Shown here: piece after piece, positions 11,387 through 21,287 of the stretch
Position numbering within the stretch: position 1 is the first letter of the stretch
How the letters are laid out: each line of letters begins with the position of its first letter
Assembly (NCBI GenBank): GCA_016713645.1
Contig: JADJOU010000001.1
Coordinates: 225,498-289,497, forward strand
Direction: 5' to 3'
From: Bacteroidota bacterium
Lineage (GTDB): Bacteria; Bacteroidota; Bacteroidia; Chitinophagales; JADJOU01
DNA: 64,000 bases
Program-made: the position numbers and the translations under genes
The notes under the pieces: model-generated
Seen by the model: only the letters and a program-made list of their open reading frames with translations
Told to the model about the DNA's origin: nothing
Databases searched by the model: none

Positions 11387-11430
11387 AAAAAAATCCCCCA
11401 TTTCTTTCGAAGTGGGGGATTTTTTTTTTA
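11387..11430 (+). terminator. Bidirectional rho-independent terminator
   Basis: AAAAAAATCCCCCA and its complement TGGGGGATTTTTTTTT surround a short loop. It can terminate the spt-like gene on the plus strand and the convergent minus-strand cluster. Confidence 0.85.
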
Positions 11431-11496
11431 AAACTACTTTAACTTTTACAAAAGACCAGGCTTACCGCTCGTTGTAGTAGCTACATTCCTTGTTCC

Positions 11497-13221
11497 TTAG
11501 CCATTGGATTTTGATTCACTTGTTTCAAATGACCAAACTGTTTTGTCTTTGCATGCATTGTACGCTGCAATCTCACCATATGTCAACGCCCAAGGGCAAG
11601 CTTTATCTTGAACCAATGCTTGTGATCCAGAATAGATGCCCGTCAGCGCATTGTACTTAAGTGCCATTCGAACATATTGATGCTTTCCATTGCAATCTGT
11701 CAGTTCAACGATCATAGCAACTTCCGCTGGAACATCGCTATTGTTTTCGAATTGAAATTGCACATTCAATGCATACATGCCCGCAAGATTGGTTTCACTG
11801 TAATTCAATTCTTTCAATCTGTATTTTGTATTACAAGGGTCTTTTTTAACTTTCTCTTTACTATCCATCTGAATTGAATATTCGTCTTTATTTTTCAACT
11901 CTTTCGTATTATCACCAACAAAACCAAAACTTTCACCACATACACTTATAAAATTCAATTAAACACTTGCTAAAACTGGCGCATCATTTCCAATAAAAGT
12001 AAAATTATCTCTAAAAACCCAATTGCCTAGGCTATCTCTTTCTGGTTTGACCATTCGAATAATTTTTTGATCATTTCCTTGAATCCAGATCATATTAGAA
12101 ACACTTTGCACGTCAACAGCATCAAGCGCAGTAGCCAATGGAACAGCCTTATCTTCTTTCGAATTATTAAGTCCAAGAACAACAGAAACCGTATTTTTTA
12201 CTATCGACTCTTTTACAAATACTTTCTTGAGATCAGGAATTTCACATTTACCAACGCCTTGATTGATTGACCATTTCTCTGTCCAAGCAAAATATTCACC
12301 ACTACCTGGCTTATAACCTTCACCGCCATATGTGTTCAATCTAAAAGTATCCATTGCAAATTCTAAATCTATTCTTACTATTCTAGAGTTATGGCCCCTC
12401 GGATAACTATCCTGAATCATATGTGCCATTCTACCAGCATGGAATTTAGCCCTTCCTCTATGTCTATACAAATTTCCATTCTCATCACGGACAGTAGTAA
12501 CAGCTATCATCTGCAACTTATTCCACATCAATAGGCTCTCTATAATATCATTATCTTCAATTGGACCATTCGCTAAACCAATGCCAAATGAATGAGTATA
12601 TCCTTCTTTTGACGCTTTGATTGATTGCTCAATAAGGAGATCTCCCAAGATTAGCATATTATCCTCACCCAACCTATCATCTACACAAAAGCACCTTCCA
12701 AAATGACAAACCCCATTATTCAATCCGACTCTGCCGTTCAATAAAACAGCAAAGCTGGTCTTCTTATTTGTAATTCCAAATTGCTCAGTGAAACTCGCTT
12801 TTTCATTGCATGCATTCGTTGTGGTGCAGCTAATTTCTCTAATATAGAATGGACTCATTTCAGTTGTTTTCCCGCTGACTTGCGCCTCAAATAGGCCCGT
12901 GGCAGCATTCAATTTGCCTGTGGCAGAAACAGTCGTTTTGTTTCCTTTAATATCTTCTCCTCTCAAATCGATGACGATTTCAGTCACGTTTGGCCTTGTG
13001 CATCTGGTGAAAATCAACCAATTGCCCTCTCCCTTTGTACCATTTTGAGGAATTACAAGAAGATTGCCATTGACAGTCAAATTGGGATTTGAAAAGTCAA
13101 TCGTCTCTATGCCCATTTTTGAACAATCATTCGTGTTCTGAGCAAGAAGTGAATTTGTGAAGACCCCTATAACTAGGGCGATAAGTATTTTTCTAAGCAT
13201 AAATATTTTTTTATGGCTCAA
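11497..13221 (-). CDS. Exported protein, possibly zinc phospholipase C-like, with an internal in-frame stop
   Basis: The ATG at 13221 is followed by a signal peptide around 'LIALVIGVFTNSLLAQ'. An N-terminal beta-rich region (about residues 30-150) has 'TEIVIDLRGEDIKGN' and 'NAATGLFEAQVSG'. The middle contains 'HRGRAKFHAGRMAHMIQDS' followed by 'YPRGHNSR', similar to the His-rich helix of zinc-dependent phospholipase C/S1-P1 nuclease folds; this link is tentative. A TAA at 11959-11961 ends the first 420 residues, but the same frame stays open for another 153 codons. That tail has a second domain ('MIVELTDCNGKHQYVRM', 'NALTGIYSGSQALV') echoing the N-terminal one. So this may be one protein with a false stop, or two genes. 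No T9SS tail was recognised. Confidence 0.5.
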
Positions 13222-13299
13222 AAATATATTGATGCAAGAAATTAGGGTAGTACCTTTTTAGGAATGGAATTTTTTCTTTAGGAATAGAAAAACGAAAGA

Positions 13300-14070
13300 T
13301 TAAAACGAAGTGTTTGAAGCAAAACTTCGATACCATTCGTCAAATTCTGCCTTTCTATATTTGGAAATCTTCGCTTCAAGTTGATTTGTCAAGTATATCA
13401 TATAGTCCGAATTAGAATACTGAATGATGTGATGATAATTTATCAACCAGGATTTATGCACCCTAAAAAACACTTTACTATCTTCCAAAAGGGATTCATA
13501 AAATTTCAAATTTTTACTCATTGTATAGGCATTCCCTTGTATATCAAAAATTGTCGCATAAGCTTCTTTTGCCTCAATAGCTATGATGTCTGCAATATTC
13601 AGCGCTTTCTGCATACCTTGATGCGTGACAATCATTTTTTTTACACTTTTCTCATTCAAACTCTCTTTCAGAATTTGATAATTGAGTGCATCTTTATCGA
13701 TATTTCTCTTTTCAATAAATTGTTTGATTGACTGATCGAGTCTAGTTTGTTCGATTGGTTTGAGCAGATAATCAAATGCCGCCACTTCAAATGCCCTTAG
13801 AGCGAATTGACTATACGCAGTGACAAAAATAATTTCGAAATTTACATCATCAAAAAAAGAGACCAATTCAAACCCTGTGTAATTGGGCATCTCTATGTCT
13901 AAAAAAACCAAATCAGGCTGGTGCTTTTTTATCTCTTGAACGGCTTGTTCAACATCTTCGCATAATGCGACAACCTCAATATCATTTTTATACTCTTGTA
14001 AAAAAGAATTCAAGACATATCTCGCACGCTCTTCATCATCTACAATAATTGCCTTTATCAAAGCACCCAT
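13300..14070 (-). CDS. LytTR-family response regulator
   Basis: 256 residues. The N-terminal receiver domain (1-120) has the acidic pair in 'IIVDDEERAR', the phospho-acceptor aspartate in 'LVFLDIEMPNYTG', and the lysine in 'YLLKPIEQTRLDQ'. The C-terminal LytTR DNA-binding domain (about 150-250) has 'IAIEAKEAYATIF', 'KNLKFYESLL' and 'FFRVHKSWLINYHHI'. It should bind direct repeats in promoter DNA after phosphorylation. No histidine kinase lies nearby. It begins 32 bases after an exported propeller protein gene on the same strand, which suggests co-transcription. Confidence 0.9.
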   Translation of the reverse strand: MGALIKAIIVDDEERARYVLNSFLQEYKNDIEVVALCEDVEQAVQEIKKHQPDLVFLDIEMPNYTGFELVSFFDDVNFEIIFVTAYSQFALRAFEVAAFDYLLKPIEQTRLDQSIKQFIEKRNIDKDALNYQILKESLNEKSVKKMIVTHQGMQKALNIADIIAIEAKEAYATIFDIQGNAYTMSKNLKFYESLLEDSKVFFRVHKSWLINYHHIIQYSNSDYMIYLTNQLEAKISKYRKAEFDEWYRSFASNTSF

Positions 14071-14102
14071 GCACCAAACAAATTTAAAACCGTAGTTCCA
14101 TC

Positions 14103-15386
14103 TTACTTATCAATCATTACCCTGCCATGAGCATGTGTATTTCCGTCTCCATCTAAAATATAGGCGTACATTCCTCGCGGCATATCCCTCACATCGATTT
14201 CAAGTTGATCTAAATTGTTCGCTTGTATTTGTTTAACCAACTCTCCAGAAATGCTAAAAATACGCACCTGAACTTTCTCCAATTTTGTCGGCAAATTAAA
14301 ATACAAATAATCATAGCTCGGTTGAGGATTCGCAGAAACTACAATTTCATTTCCTGATGCACTTTTAATACCCAAATTGATTTTCTGCTTTACTTTAAAA
14401 TCAAAACCCACTGAAGCCAATCCTTGGTCTGGCGTTCCAACCCAACAATCATTTGTTGGCGAAGCACAATTAATTGCTGTAATTCGATTACTATGCAAAC
14501 CATTCTTGATATTGACTTTGGTAAAATTGCCTCCTTTTAAACATACCAGACCCGAATCTCTCGTGCCTATCCAAACTCCTCCTGAAGGATCTAACTCTAA
14601 AACAGTGACATCATTGGATGGCAATCCACCATCTTGATTGAAATTAGTTATTGTATCTAGTTTTAGAATGGTCAATCCTTGATTTGTTCCCACATATACG
14701 AAGCTATCACAAGTGGGTTTTCCGAGAACCGTTTGAATTGTATTACTTGGAAATCCATCTACACTCGTATTTAAAACAGATTTCATTGTAAAAAAAAATG
14801 TAAACAAGAAACCATATTCCAAATTGATTACACCGCTATCCGTTGCACACAATAATTCGGGGCAAAAAATATCGCGTACTTGAAGTGATTTAATATTATT
14901 AGTTGGCATACTTGGGAAGGTAGATTTATTAAGGACTTTCGCCAAATTCAAATTCGATGAATTATAGAACGCAATTCCGCTATCGCGCATAGCTACCATA
15001 ATCGCTCCTAATGGCCCTATTGCAATGTCAGTCACTTTTGAATCAGGCAAATTAGGCAATGTATCCCATACTCCCGCATGCAAATAAGCTACGCCTTTAT
15101 TTGTCGCCATAAAAGTATGCATGACACCACCAATATCCTTAAAAGCTATCGCAGTCATTGTATCTTACTTTAATGTTGAATTGGTCTTGTCAAATAATGT
15201 GGTCGTATTTGCAACTGGATCATACATGATACAACCTTTTGAAGCTGTTCCCAACCATGTCTTTCCATTAGGCGCTGCCTCAATGATTACAATTTCATTG
15301 GAATTTATAGACTCTATTCTTTGAACAACTTGCGCGGTCAAAAGATTTGAAATAAATAGCGCTAGAGGTAAAATAAACTTTTGCAT
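14103..15386 (-). CDS. Exported beta-propeller protein with T9SS sorting domain, copy 1 (in-frame stop)
   Basis: About 427 residues. MQKFILPLALFISNLLTAQ is a signal peptide. The body carries short propeller repeats of the two-component-regulator type, such as 'GKTWLGTASKGCIMYD', 'GGVWIGTRDSGLVCL' and 'NDCWVGTPDQGLASV'. The last 80 residues ('NPQPSYDYLYFNLP' to 'GRVMIDK') form a T9SS type A sorting domain. A TAA at 15165-15167 interrupts the frame at a position where the paralogue at 15607-16867 has serine; one C-to-A change would explain it. No kinase or transmembrane part follows. It is likely a surface or periplasm-exposed sensor or binding protein; its ligand is unknown. Confidence 0.75.
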
Positions 15387-15504
15387 AATTTTAAATTATA
15401 TAAGACACGAATATAACTATTCTAATCTATTTGAACAAAAATTTCTTCGACGCTAAAATTCCTAAGGAAAATTGTCTTTTTATATCAATAGTTTCTATGT
15501 AAAA

Positions 15505-15533
15505 ATCCCATAAACGCAAAGCATTTATGGGAT
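15505..15533 (-). terminator. Rho-independent terminator after propeller copy 2
   Basis: A ten-base stem ATCCCATAAA/TTTATGGGAT is followed on the minus strand by TTTTT. It separates the two propeller genes, so copy 1 and the LytTR gene probably have their own promoter. Confidence 0.75.
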
Positions 15534-15606
15534 AAATAGTATTCAATATGTGATTCCTCGCAATACGTTAATCAGCAATCGTAATTCGTATATCGTAAAT
15601 CTTAAA

Positions 15607-16867
15607 TTAACGCACTACTAAGACTCTTCCCGTAGCAATAGTTGCATGATTTCCCTCTAAGAAATAGGCATACATTCCCTCTGGCAAGTCGCCCACTTGA
15701 ATCGTAAATCTATCTGCATTTGAAACGCTGACTTCTTTAGCAATATCTCCAGTAATGCTGTATAATTTAACATTGATACTAGCCATATTTTCTGGCAAGA
15801 CAAAATTAATTTGTTCTGAAGCTGGCTGAGGGTATGTGCTCACAGCTATTTTATTATAGCTCGGTGTTGAAACTCCCAAATTCACTTTTACCTTTACTTT
15901 TTTATCACACCCTACAATAGAAATCCCCTTATCCTCTGTTCCAACCCAACACTCACAGGTTGAAGAAACACAATTGATTGAGGTAATTCTATCGCTGACC
16001 AATCCGTCTTTGCTTGTCAATCTGGTGAAAGTACCTCCTGAATAAAAAGCAACTCCAGAATCTCTTGTACCAATCCATACAGTACCTAAAGAATCCTTCT
16101 CAACAGCAGTTACATCATTCGATGGCAAACCATTTGCTTTATTAAAACCCGTACAAGTCAATCCAGAACAATCGCTGAATCCTTTATCAGTCCCTAAATA
16201 ATAATTGCTTGCACAGTCTGTATTGGCATAAATCGCTTGAATGGTATCACTCTTTACGCCGGCGATGAGGTTATTGATTAGGGTGACATTGTTCAATTCG
16301 TCAATTTTAATCATCCCCTTATCTGTTGCACAATAGAGATCATTGCAATTCAAATTCTTTCTATGCAATTTCAATATGCGGTTAGAAGACATACTTGGGA
16401 AATACTCTTTTTTGTACACTTTCGTCAATTTCAACATCGTATCGTATTCAACCACACCACTATCTTCCGTTGCAAAAAATATTTTATTGCCCTTGCCAAC
16501 TGCGATGTCATTGATCTTTGAATCTGGCAAATTAGGCACGGTATCCCATATACCAGCGTGTAAGTATGCTACCCCTTTATTGGTAGCCATAAAGGAATGC
16601 AATACGCCACTAATCACTCTAAAATCGATTGCTCTCAATGAGTCCGATTTCAAGGAAGAATTCGCTTTTACTAAACATGGTTGATGTCTTAGTTGTTGGG
16701 TCATATAAAATACAGCCACTCGAAACTAAGCCAATCCAGCGCTTTCCGCTTGGTGCTGCTTCAATGATACTTATTTCATTGGAATTGATGGATTCTATAC
16801 TATTCGAACTCTGTGCGAGCAGTACTAAAGGAAAAAATGAGAGGATGAGTAATTTTAAATGTTTCAT
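15607..16867 (-). CDS. Exported beta-propeller protein with T9SS sorting domain, copy 2 (one frameshift)
   Basis: About 420 residues and a clear paralogue of the gene at 14103-15386. MKHLKLLILSFFPLVLLAQ is a signal peptide. 'ESINSNEISIIEAAPSGK' and 'FMATNKGVAYLHAGIWDT' match copy 1 almost word for word. Propeller strands include 'GTVWIGTRDSGVAFY' and 'CECWVGTEDKGISIV'. The C-terminus, 'YPQPASEQINFVLP' to 'ATGRVLVVR', is a T9SS sorting domain. The frame changes near 16690, where one extra A in 'AGTAAAAGCG' disrupts 'FSKANSSLKSDS'. The pair is probably a tandem duplication. The gene lies 54 bases after the adenylate cyclase gene on the same strand. Confidence 0.78.
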
Positions 16868-16921
16868 AGTTAGGCTATTTGAATTGGTTTTAACAAATAT
16901 AGAAACAAAAACAAATAAACC

Positions 16922-18820
16922 CTAAATTATATTTTCAACAAAATACATATCAATTTTGCCTTTGTTTTTAGCGTCCACCTTGCCGCGATAGGAGCAATTA
17001 AAGGAATCTTTGATCAATTCATAGGTCATACCAGAAATGTTTACCTTGCCAGGTACGCCGCTTTGTTCGAGTCTTGCAGCGATATTCACCGTATCTCCCC
17101 AAATATCATAGGCAAATTTTTTGCGCCCCACAATACCAGAAATCAATGGCCCAGAGTGAATTCCCACCCTAAAATTTATCTGTGGCAATCCCTTCTGCTG
17201 AAAAATATCATTCAATCCATGCAATGCCTCTATAAAGGCCATCCCTGATTTCACCACATCGATGGGATTGGTCGTATTGGGCGTTGGAATTCCACCTGCA
17301 CACATATAGCAATCACCTATTACCTTAATTTTTCTACCCCATTCGCTTCTACGATATCATCGAATGTTCTAAAACACAAATCGATCGTATCCATCAATTC
17401 TTGCGGCTGAAGCATCTCACTCAACATGGTAAATCCCTTGATATCCGCAAATAAAACAGTGACTAAGTCATAATGCCTTGCGACACTTTTCCCCGTGCTT
17501 TTTAACTCTTCCGCAACTTCCGATGGCAAGATATTGTGGAGCAATTCCTCCGCACGATTCTTTTCCAAATCCAGCGACTCATATGCCTTTTGCAATTCCA
17601 GATTCTTTGCTTGTTCGACTTCCATTTCGCGCTCCTTCTGCTCCATCTCATAGCGCACAGACATCTGGGCCATTTGCTGACTCGTCTCAATATTTAAGAC
17701 TTCATTTTGCGCAGCAGAAAATTTAGAGAGAAATTCATAGGCCTTTTCATAATTGCATTCTAAGGCAAATATCTTAGAAAGAGCTTCATAAATATCGCGC
17801 AATTGATATTTGAAATCCTTTTTCCTTTGCGATAGAAAGTGCACTATACAAGAGGCTTTTTGCCTTTTCGTACAGGGCTTGTTCATAATAGATTTCGCTT
17901 AGATTGATATATGATTCAACTATGCCTTTCTTATCCCCTATTTGCTGTCGAAGTGCCAAAGAGCGCTGCAAAAAATCAATTGCTTCGTCAAATTGTCTTT
18001 GGTGCAAATAAATACTGCCTATATTGTTGAGGCTATTCGATATCCCAGCTGTATCTTGCAATTGAGTCTTGATTTCCAATGCCCGTTGATGATAAAAAAG
18101 AGATTGCTCATAATCCTCTTTGTCCTTGTATATATTGCCAATATTATTTAACAAAATGGACTCAGAACTAATATTATTCGCATTTTTATGGATAACCAAA
18201 GCTCGATTAAACATTTTCATCGCCTCTTCATAGTTCTTCTGCTCTAAATAAATTACACCAATATTCGTACAAACTGAAGCGATTTTAGAATCAATTTTAA
18301 AATGCTCATATGGCTTTAAGGCTGATAAATACGATTTCAACGCAGAACTATACGAACCCTTTGAATGATAAATTACGCCAATATTCGCATCAATATCCGC
18401 TACAGGAATTTCTTCATTAAGTTCTGCTTTTATAATCCTTGCTTCGGTATATTTCTCCAATGCCTGCTTCTGATTGCCTAGATATAAATATACTGTCCCC
18501 ATTTTATGATAGGTTGCACCGAGTTTCTCTTTATTCCCCTGCTCTAGAAAATGACGTTGTGCAGATTCATATTGACTCAATGCTTCATCAAATAATCTTT
18601 GTTTCAATTTAGCATTTCCTAAAATGAAATGAGATTCCGCAATAAACTCATGTGAATTTATATCTAAAGCCATTTGATGGGCGTCGAAAGCCAAATAGAG
18701 TGCTTTATCGACATCGACTTCTAAAGCCATCTCTGCTTCATGCACCATATCATTCAGCTTTTTAAGCAATTCATTGGGGAATTGCTCTGATGAGTTTTTA
18801 TGGCTATTAATTTCAGGCAT
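16922..18820 (-). CDS. TPR-domain class III adenylate cyclase (two frameshifts)
   Basis: About 633 residues. The first 330 residues are tetratricopeptide repeats ('ALYLAFDAHQMALDIN', 'SLNNIGSIYLHQRQFDEAI'). A coiled coil follows ('EQKEREMEVEQAKNLELQKA'), then 'LLHNILPSEVAEELK', the helix that commonly precedes the cyclase, then the catalytic domain. 'VLFADIKGFT' has the first metal aspartate. The substrate lysine lies in 'EKIKVIGDCYMCAGG', readable only if a run of five T at 17329-17333 is six. 'FAYDIWGDTVNIAAR' has the second substrate residue, aspartate. The Lys/Asp pair predicts ATP rather than GTP. Another indel lies near 17790-17880. No signal peptide or membrane segment is seen. The product cAMP could act through a Crp-type protein. 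Confidence 0.85.
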
Positions 18821-19207
18821 TTATTCAATGAAATTTCTTTAATTCGATTCGCGCTTATTTGGTGAATTGTACTATTTCAAGTAAAGCGGTTAATTCAAAA
18901 CAAATGTAACTTTATTCCCCGACTTAACCTCTAACAGTTTGAAAAAAAAGTGATTAATTTCACTCTACGTAAATACGTTTCCGAATTATAGGACCAGCCT
19001 TAAATCAAGCAATTCAATAAAAAACTGACTCAAATTATTCCTTTACTAAACGATCTATGCAGTATAATGAAGGTTAAATCATAAATTATTAGGTACAAAA
19101 GAAATGACTTGATATATACCAAATAATTAAATAAATTTGCTTAAGTTTGTCAGAGATTGGATTTTTGTGGTGATTTATTCATTTTTCCATCTCCTAAATT
19201 AGCATCT
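18821..19207. other. Divergent intergenic region between cyclase and receiver gene
   Basis: AT-rich, no credible gene. It separates the minus-strand signalling cluster from the plus-strand CheY-like gene and holds the promoter listed at 19109-19139. Confidence 0.6.
19109..19139 (+). promoter_or_regulatory. Bacteroidota-type promoter for the CheY-like gene
   Basis: TTG at 19109-19111 and TAAATTTG at 19132-19139 are separated by 20 bases. This fits the -33 TTG / -7 TAnnTTTG consensus of the Bacteroidota housekeeping sigma factor. The start codon is 68 bases downstream. Confidence 0.6.
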
Positions 19208-19651
19208 ATGTTTCATATCGGACTCATCGAAGACAATCCATCAGAGAAACTGCTCTTTGAAATAGCTGTTGACGAGCTAGAGTTTAGTGAAGATGAAACA
19301 ATATCTATATTTGAAGACGATAAACAATTGCTTGAATATTTAGATAGAAGCGGAAAATTCGACTTATTACTCCTCGATGTAAATATTGGTTCTATTTCTG
19401 GGTTTGACATCCTAAAATTGCTCAAAGGAATGCAGGTGAATTTCCCCATCGTCATGTATTCCAACTCCAACAATCCCGATGACTTAGAGCGCAGCAGAGT
19501 GCTCAAAGCAGAAGCTTATATTCAAAAACCCTACGATTTTGAGCAATTAAAAGATTTGCTTCAAAACTTTCAAGCACATATTAACAACAATACTTTGCTG
19601 CCTTTTCTGCAAAATGAATCTTTTATTAGAAAATACGGCAGAGCGCAATAA
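19208..19651 (+). CDS. Single-domain CheY-like response regulator
   Basis: 147 residues, receiver domain only. 'LIEDNPSEK' supplies the acidic metal-binding residues, the phospho-acceptor aspartate is in 'LLLLDVNIGSISGFD', the conserved serine in 'IVMYSNSNN', and the lysine in 'AYIQKPYDFEQL'. The ATG at 19208 places the first beta strand (MFHIGLIEDN) normally. There is no output domain, so it likely acts by protein contact. No histidine kinase is adjacent. The PAP2 gene follows 9 bases later and may be co-transcribed. Confidence 0.85.
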   Translation: MFHIGLIEDNPSEKLLFEIAVDELEFSEDETISIFEDDKQLLEYLDRSGKFDLLLLDVNIGSISGFDILKLLKGMQVNFPIVMYSNSNNPDDLERSRVLKAEAYIQKPYDFEQLKDLLQNFQAHINNNTLLPFLQNESFIRKYGRAQ

Positions 19652-19660
19652 AACCTGTAT

Positions 19661-20284
19661 ATGAAATTGAGTTTTAAAAATAATACCTTTTTCTACCTCT
19701 TATATGGATGTTTTTTAATTATCGGGTTGATTTCCTATCTCCGCATCCCTAAAGGAGCAGAAATAACCTATTGCTACCAGCACTACAATACATACTCTAA
19801 CCTATTTTTTAAAAACATCACCTATTTCGGAGAATTCTATTTCGCGGTAATTTTTGGTATTTATCTCTATTTCAAGCGTCGCAATTTTCTCAATTTCGCC
19901 ATGAGTGCATGGATAGGTCAATTATTGCTCAGTAAATTTTTTAAATTATTAATCGACGCGCCAAGGCCATTGACATTTTTCAAAGGTGTATACTCGTTTG
20001 ATTTGGTCGATGGAGTGCAACCGCTCTTTCATCAATCCTTGCCCTCAGGACATGCTTCTATGGCATTCTGCACATGCTGTCTAATCAGTTTCTTCGTGAA
20101 AGATTATATGCTCAAATTTGCCTTGTTTGCGCTTGCCGTTGCGGTGGGAATATCCAGGGTGTATTTGATCTGCCACTTCAAAGAAGATGTCGTCTTAGGC
20201 AGTATCAATGGGGTGTTCTGTGCGACTATTGCAGTCTATTTCTATAATTATTCAATCTCGAAAAATACCTCGACATTGCATTAA
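19661..20284 (+). CDS. PAP2-family membrane phosphatase
   Basis: 207 residues with about five to six membrane segments. All three phosphatase motifs are present: 'KFFKLLIDAPRP' (KxxxxxxRP form), 'LPSGHAS' and 'SRVYLICHFKEDV' (SRxxxxxHxxxD). These residues make an active site facing the outer side of the inner membrane. Candidate substrates are undecaprenyl pyrophosphate, phosphatidate or phosphatidylglycerophosphate; which one cannot be decided. The last 33 bases overlap the convergent gene at 20252-20635. Confidence 0.88.
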   Translation: MKLSFKNNTFFYLLYGCFLIIGLISYLRIPKGAEITYCYQHYNTYSNLFFKNITYFGEFYFAVIFGIYLYFKRRNFLNFAMSAWIGQLLLSKFFKLLIDAPRPLTFFKGVYSFDLVDGVQPLFHQSLPSGHASMAFCTCCLISFFVKDYMLKFALFALAVAVGISRVYLICHFKEDVVLGSINGVFCATIAVYFYNYSISKNTSTLH

Positions 20285-20635
20285 TTCGACCCAAACCGTC
20301 TGGCTTTGATCGATGCTATTCGCTTCAAAAATATATTCCTTGTCGTAAATCGTATTCCCAATATAATAGGTGACGAAAAAGGAATTATTCAAAACAAAAA
20401 CTTCTTCAACAATGGTCTCAAAAGGCACGTGCGTTTTCGGCTCGAGCACTTCAATAAAATGCCTCAAGGTGGAAGAACTCACCCCAGCGGTGTCTGAACC
20501 ATGCGAAGTGATCATGATGTTTTTTATTATTTCATTGCTCTGATTTCCAATATGCATCATCCAAGCACCTGTATCGTCTTGAACTGCGATAAGGGCGATG
20601 TGATTGGCCGGAGGTATGATAATGTCTTTGCGCAT
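20252..20635 (-). CDS. Conserved Bacteroidota protein of unknown function
   Basis: 127 residues, no signal peptide or membrane segment. 'MRKDIIIPPANHIALIAV', 'STLRHFIEVLEPKTHVPFE' and 'VFVLNNSFFVTYYIG' resemble a small conserved Bacteroidota family that databases sometimes misname phenylalanyl-tRNA synthetase alpha subunit. It has no synthetase domain. Function unknown. It overlaps the convergent PAP2 gene. Confidence 0.65.
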   Translation of the reverse strand: MRKDIIIPPANHIALIAVQDDTGAWMMHIGNQSNEIIKNIMITSHGSDTAGVSSSTLRHFIEVLEPKTHVPFETIVEEVFVLNNSFFVTYYIGNTIYDKEYIFEANSIDQSQTVWVELMQCRGIFRD

Positions 20636-20652
20636 AGGGCTATATAAAAAAA

Positions 20653-20682
20653 CAAAAGCGATTGAATAATTCCAACCGCTTT
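20653..20682 (-). terminator. Rho-independent terminator of rplS
   Basis: On the minus strand AAAGCGGTTG and CAATCGCTTT form a stem (one G-U) followed by TGTTTTTTT. It lies about 20 bases after the rplS stop. Confidence 0.7.
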
Positions 20683-20704
20683 CCTTTATTATCTTATTTG
20701 AATA

Positions 20705-21072
20705 TTATCCTTCGTTGGAAATAGCCATACGCTTTTCCTTAATTCTCATTGCTTTTCCTTTAAGACCTCTAATGTAGAACAATTTAGCTCTTCTCACTTT
20801 ACCAGCCTTATTGAACTCAATTTTCTCAATCAAGGGAGAATTGAAAGGGAAGATACGCTCAACACCTGTTCCATTAGACAATTTTCTCACGGTGAACATC
20901 TTTGTATCACCATTGCCTTTGATATTGATTACATCGCCTTTGAAAACCTGAATACGCTCTTTATTACCCTCAATAATTTTATAGTGTACACTGATATTAT
21001 CTCCTGAATTGAAATTCGGGTGATCTTTTTCTGGCTTAATGTCTCTTGTATGTATTTTACGATCGCTTGCAT
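20705..21072 (-). CDS. rplS: 50S ribosomal protein L19 (one frameshift)
   Basis: About 122 residues. Stabilises the 30S-50S interface. 'NFNSGDNISVHYKIIEGNKE', 'RIQVFKGDVI', 'FTVRKLSNGTGVERIFPF' and 'VRRAKLFYIRGLKGKAMRI' are family hallmarks. The ATG at 21072 gives MQAIVKYIQETLSQKK, a typical L19 N-terminus, but needs six A instead of five at 21026-21030 (T run on the plus strand) to join 'DHPNFNSGD'. The uninterrupted alternative from an ATG at 21130 has an atypical N-terminus and is rejected. No trmD or rimM neighbour is present. Confidence 0.92.
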
Positions 21073-21287
21073 AATATGTAAATTGAATGCTTTTTAAAAT
21101 TCGGACTGCAAAAGTAATATAATTTTCCATTTTCTCACGCTTTTATCAAAAAAAATATTTATTTCGGTCAAAATCCGCAATTTAATTGATTTTTACACCT
21201 TTGAAATATCATCCAAATGCAGTTCAAAAGTGCGCAAATAGCACCCTTTTGTCGAGAATAGGCTTTTAAATTAAAAATGACCAATAT

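Noticed and set aside
14103..15386. Genetic recoding of TAA/TAG as sense codons
   Set aside because: TAA and TAG terminate many intact genes here at the expected family C-termini (rplL, rpoB, Kir, Crp). Only four in-frame stops exist and none is conserved as a readthrough site.
20252..20635. Phenylalanyl-tRNA synthetase alpha subunit
   Set aside because: The 127-residue product lacks any synthetase motif; that label is a known misannotation for this small family.
21073..21130. Longer L19 starting at the ATG at 21130
   Set aside because: It gives an N-terminus unlike L19. The other frame from 21072 gives the typical MQAIVKYIQ start and needs only one base to join.
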